Below are positions 63,445 to 64,000 of a stretch of 64,000 bases of DNA, piece by piece. The DNA is from Candidatus Poribacteria bacterium (lineage in GTDB: Bacteria; Poribacteria; WGA-4E; WGA-3G): contig VXMD01000072.1 of NCBI GenBank assembly GCA_009841255.1, positions 26,993 through 90,992 on the forward strand. Direction: 5' to 3'. Under the pieces are notes generated by a model. The model ran no database searches, was not told the origin of the DNA, and worked only from the letters and a program-made list of their open reading frames with translations. The first letter of the stretch is position 1. Every line of letters starts with the position of its first letter. The translations under genes and the position numbers were made by a program.

Positions 63445-64000
63445 TCTGTATTGTTCTCCTTAATACCGTATAATATTTTTTGCAGTTTAGCATAAATTGC
63501 GCATTTCTTCCAAATTTAATTTGACTGTTTTGTTGATTAGAGTGTATAAGTTATAAATAAACTTTAAATAGTATAGAATATTATATGATAATCTATTAGC
63601 CTATTATAACCTACTTGTGATTGCCTTCAAAGAAGTAATCGCGTTTTAGGGTGAATTATGAAAATGAGATTATCCCATTTCTGAATAACCGTTTTTCATT
63701 AGCGAAAACCCGTTCGTAGTGGCGCAATTCATTTCGCCTCTTACCTGCGAAAACTTCCTATGAATTTCAAAATCTCTGACATGCGAATTTATTTTTTAGA
63801 TTTGGTATTACATTCGAAGCGGAAACCCACTCCCCGCTGTGAGGTTTCCTAGAGGAAATCCGCAGAAATCCGCAGAAATCCGCAGAAACACCCAAGCAAA
63901 AACACCCTACGGGGTCGAGACCTAACGGAGAATCAAAAAAATGGCAATTTATTATTTAATATTGCTTAAGCAAGTTTCGGTATTAAATATGTACATTGTA
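63445..64000. repeat. Gene-free window end with mosaic repeats
   Basis: AT-rich spacer then a mosaic repeat block: AATCCGCAG three times in tandem (63857-63886), a CACCCAAGCAAAAAC box (63885-63912), an ATTTATTATTTAATA segment (63943-63960) and the TAAATATG-ACATTGT segment at 63984-63999, all also found in 24169-24330 in different order. No gene is visible. Confidence 0.65.

Overview
The window looks like a chromosomal piece of an uncultured Gram-negative-type bacterium. Several lipoproteins with lipoboxes, an outer-membrane beta-barrel-like protein and a family 9 (heptosyltransferase-like) glycosyltransferase indicate a double-membrane envelope. The gene mix (family S1 sulfatase, GH95 alpha-L-fucosidase, mannonate dehydratase, several xylose-isomerase-like TIM barrels, creatininase, enolase-superfamily enzyme, LamG, TPR, ankyrin and LRR proteins) resembles Candidatus Poribacteria or related polysaccharide-degrading lineages. 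That assignment is inference; no rRNA, tRNA or other phylogenetic marker is present. TGA, TAA and TAG are all used as normal stops.

Layout. 1-1250: end of an acetyltransferase-like gene and a solitary DNA methyltransferase. 1268-11164 (minus): GH95 fucosidase, an insertion element carrying an IsrB-type RNA-guided nickase, ankyrin protein, sulfatase, TPR protein, two LamG secreted proteins and a UxuA-like dehydratase; a decayed copy of the uxuA start shows that a uxuA-LamG pair was duplicated. 12006-18322: cupin, small membrane protein, and an aldo/keto reductase / outer-membrane protein / oligopeptide-binding lipoprotein / DppB-type permease run on the minus strand. 18523-21170: enolase-superfamily enzyme and an LRR protein with a C-terminal sorting-type domain. 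22005-25595 (plus): SIS protein, then nadD-yacG-yqeK-rsfS, each separated by repeat blocks. 25665-33765: PP2C phosphatase, a TolB-like propeller gene broken by a TGA, a glycerol-1-phosphate-dehydrogenase-like enzyme, M19 dipeptidase, glycosyltransferase, thiI, RNase HIII and an FMN reductase. 33906-36298 (plus): two paralogous LamG genes with near-identical promoters; the first carries an inserted, about 400-nt, highly structured leader RNA. 36321-41656: TPR, TIM barrel, nagB, an NtrC-like regulator and a membrane protein. 42609-49173 (minus): pyrR-pyrC-carA-carB pyrimidine operon with promoter and attenuator. 49507-56127: remnant BrnT/BrnA-type toxin-antitoxin pair, aldolase, creatininase, kinase-like protein and a two-gene restriction-modification system. 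56206-63444: lipoproteins, an EEP-family phosphatase, an ABC substrate-binding lipoprotein, a large propeller-M28-PDZ peptidase and a sugar epimerase.

The most unusual content is (i) the IsrB element with matching hairpin ends and an upstream candidate omega-RNA, (ii) the structured RNA in the leader of the LamG gene at 34386, which has a tRNA-like acceptor/T-arm minihelix, a pseudoknot and repeated GAACC loops, and (iii) at least 13 copies of a CCGCAAGG/ATTAAAAA box that often ends directly at a start codon and appears to supply the ribosome binding site. Two further genes carry in-frame stops that look like recent mutations or assembly errors.
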